From NCBI GenBank assembly GCA_021372245.1, contig JAJFUV010000069.1, positions 1-45,153 on the forward strand: 45,153 bases of DNA, read 5' to 3'. Shown in pieces: positions 44,901-45,153 of this stretch. A program made the position numbers and the translations under genes. Source of the DNA: Terriglobales bacterium (GTDB lineage Bacteria > Acidobacteriota > Terriglobia > Bryobacterales > Bryobacteraceae). The first letter of the stretch is position 1, and every line of letters begins with the position of its first letter. Under the pieces are notes generated by a model that was not told the DNA's origin, did no database searches, and was given only the letters and a program-made list of their open reading frames with translations.

Positions 44901-45153
44901 CTCGGCCACCACGTACACCTACGACCGCAACGGCAACCTGGCGACGCGGACCGATGGCGGCGTGACCACGACGATGGCCTACGACGCGCGAGACCGCATC
45001 ACGTCGAAGACTTACAGCGGCTCGACGCCGGCGGTGTACTACTGCTACGACGGCACGCAGACGTCGGGCAACTGCACGGGGGCGCCGGCGGGCTCGGGGA
45101 ATCTCCATGGCCGCCTGACCATGGCGCGGAGCAACGGGACGGACGTGCGCTAC
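41971..45153 (+). CDS. Secreted RHS/YD-repeat protein, C-terminus beyond window (partial)
   Basis: ATG at 41971 follows CAGGAGG by 5 bp, and the frame stays open for 1061 codons to the right edge. A signal peptide (about residues 1-27, VLFLLWFAAYLTVPCCA) is followed by an N-terminal region with GYEAINDVTGNLVYRVPIAS and Gly/Tyr-rich beta strands. The YD repeats dominate from about residue 630, for example YDTDGNLTETRQWDD, YDWLGRQTSVAEAG, YDWLGRAIRTG and YDRNGNLATRTDGG, with YDARDRITSKTYSG near the end. RHS proteins fold into a shell around a variable C-terminal domain, often a toxin. Here that part is not visible, so toxin, adhesin and metabolic roles remain open. Confidence 0.85.
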   Translation, partial: MFRQTNIHPHVLFLLWFAAYLTVPCCAQTGLRPETFAPRGVQTNGLYLISGYEAINDVTGNLVYRVPIASMPPGRNGSPLEVGLIYNSTIYDVYTEYWMRPGGSTEVPIYVLKQSESGGWRWSYKYDLDWEHRQAAYCSGGAGITTYAFALNKLRVVLPDGSHHTLHPRAADLSGTEGDGYYQLTPEGNYSNTSCRPHDPETGTLTYYTADGSFIRVEIAADATFFGDRTWRIYLPGGKHVEVSGSGGNRLTKVFERNGNYVTIQGITNNGNPADRIQDLWGRSIIVEHALGADVVRFKGKGGQDLSTTVNWSGFSLSLPVYPCGNDGTEVVCNGGGDNPGYKPTSVPVWGIDTIQFPSPGTDLPATTLKFGYDTHDGVYYGGELNSVEMWCPDASHACQAARVDYEHYYRDHGRNLTSLTTGDDIVAASTQNPVWRKTVTYTDGSGKVESWQYSFLPGHSTITSPDGGETHHYSDGSHYGLGGTVYKTTYANGDIVYRNWTQSFPPWVTSAFQDSGNAYVSAETKVVADYSGASSKAATTVFTYNRNGDLKQVDETDVWSTQVPTTPPTSIPGGPTRTTTYVYTVEPGSSADPNDTNAYWYPQAPRHDLLSSKTVATGGTVRAYTEHGYDTDGNLTETRQWDDQKGGRTTPLNSSNAVVRSRTFEAHNNDYGGGNPQSETDGRGNTTTYSYQTSYPYPTSIVGAAGTDVAWRQDRGYDASTGLLTSETDYNNNVTTSYYYDWLGRQTSVAEAGMRSTSTSYDDVRRIVWTTSPLDANRSLVAGTTYDWLGRAIRTGATNDAGQHPASGNASGGIRTESEVRYPATANGFSYQLTSNPYNTTGDATMGWTRTILDKMGRPVEVTTYAGADRPWPWGSNSTSTSTATTSYDAEATTVTDAAGKVRASYVDALGRLLKVVEAPGGENYVTSYRYDGLDNLTGVCHGGIFSGTTCPGGSSRTFEYSSLGRLYSATNLEKDSATTYTYDRNGNLATRTDGGVTTTMAYDARDRITSKTYSGSTPAVYYCYDGTQTSGNCTGAPAGSGNLHGRLTMARSNGTDVRY

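Noticed and set aside
43573..45108. 511-codon minus-strand open frame
   Set aside because: Antisense to the YD-repeat gene; Arg/Val/Gly-rich mirror of the repetitive sequence.

Overview
The window is high-GC, densely packed bacterial chromosome. It probably comes from an acidobacterium of the Solibacter/Bryobacter type. That placement is inferred from the mix of families: a TIGR03437-type secreted protein, Tat-exported Gfo/Idh/MocA oxidoreductases, a GH106 rhamnosidase, an FG-GAP protein, a small SRANGARSRGPVTPEGK-type hypothetical and a large YD-repeat protein. No rRNA, tRNA or CRISPR array was seen.

Left edge to 4.6 kb (minus strand) looks like the start of a surface-polysaccharide operon. 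It holds an ABC-2 export permease, an exported TIM-barrel-like protein of unknown role, two Gfo/Idh/MocA oxidoreductases and the N-terminus of a DUF4214 protein. A dCMP-deaminase-like gene diverges from it. From 5.2 to 11.8 kb, a DhnA-type class I aldolase diverges from a tight operon aroC-def-fmt-argJ plus a secreted FG-GAP/VCBS protein. At 11.8-14.3 kb (minus) an NfrB-like processive glycosyltransferase with a C-terminal MshEN-like region is followed by a secreted SGNH hydrolase. A secreted metallophosphoesterase and a Mn-type superoxide dismutase follow, closed by a textbook terminator.

16-19.4 kb holds a small membrane protein, an MFS transporter and an overlapping DUF4434-like putative glycosidase, again ending in a hairpin terminator. 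19.4-24.6 kb (minus) is a NtrY/NtrX-type two-component system followed by a TIGR03437-type secreted protein. 24.7-26.6 kb is deoB-tpiA, with a long hairpin terminator after tpiA. A GH106 alpha-L-rhamnosidase diverges from deoB. 29.5-35.5 kb (minus) is a metal-efflux operon: a small exported His/Cys-rich protein, then the outer-membrane channel, lipoprotein adaptor and RND pump. The pump has the DFG-D-EN signature of the divalent-cation (Czc) class.

35.5-45.15 kb is accessory in character. Two decayed transposase fragments (IS1380-like and ISNCY-like) flank a lineage-type hypothetical gene. After an AT-rich promoter region come four closely spaced plus-strand genes: a 939-residue secreted Ig-like/CHB_HEX protein with an internal 414-bp duplication, a secreted carboxypeptidase-regulatory-like protein, an exported protein of unknown family, and a large secreted RHS/YD-repeat protein whose C-terminus lies beyond the window. 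This last cassette is the best candidate for an undescribed system.
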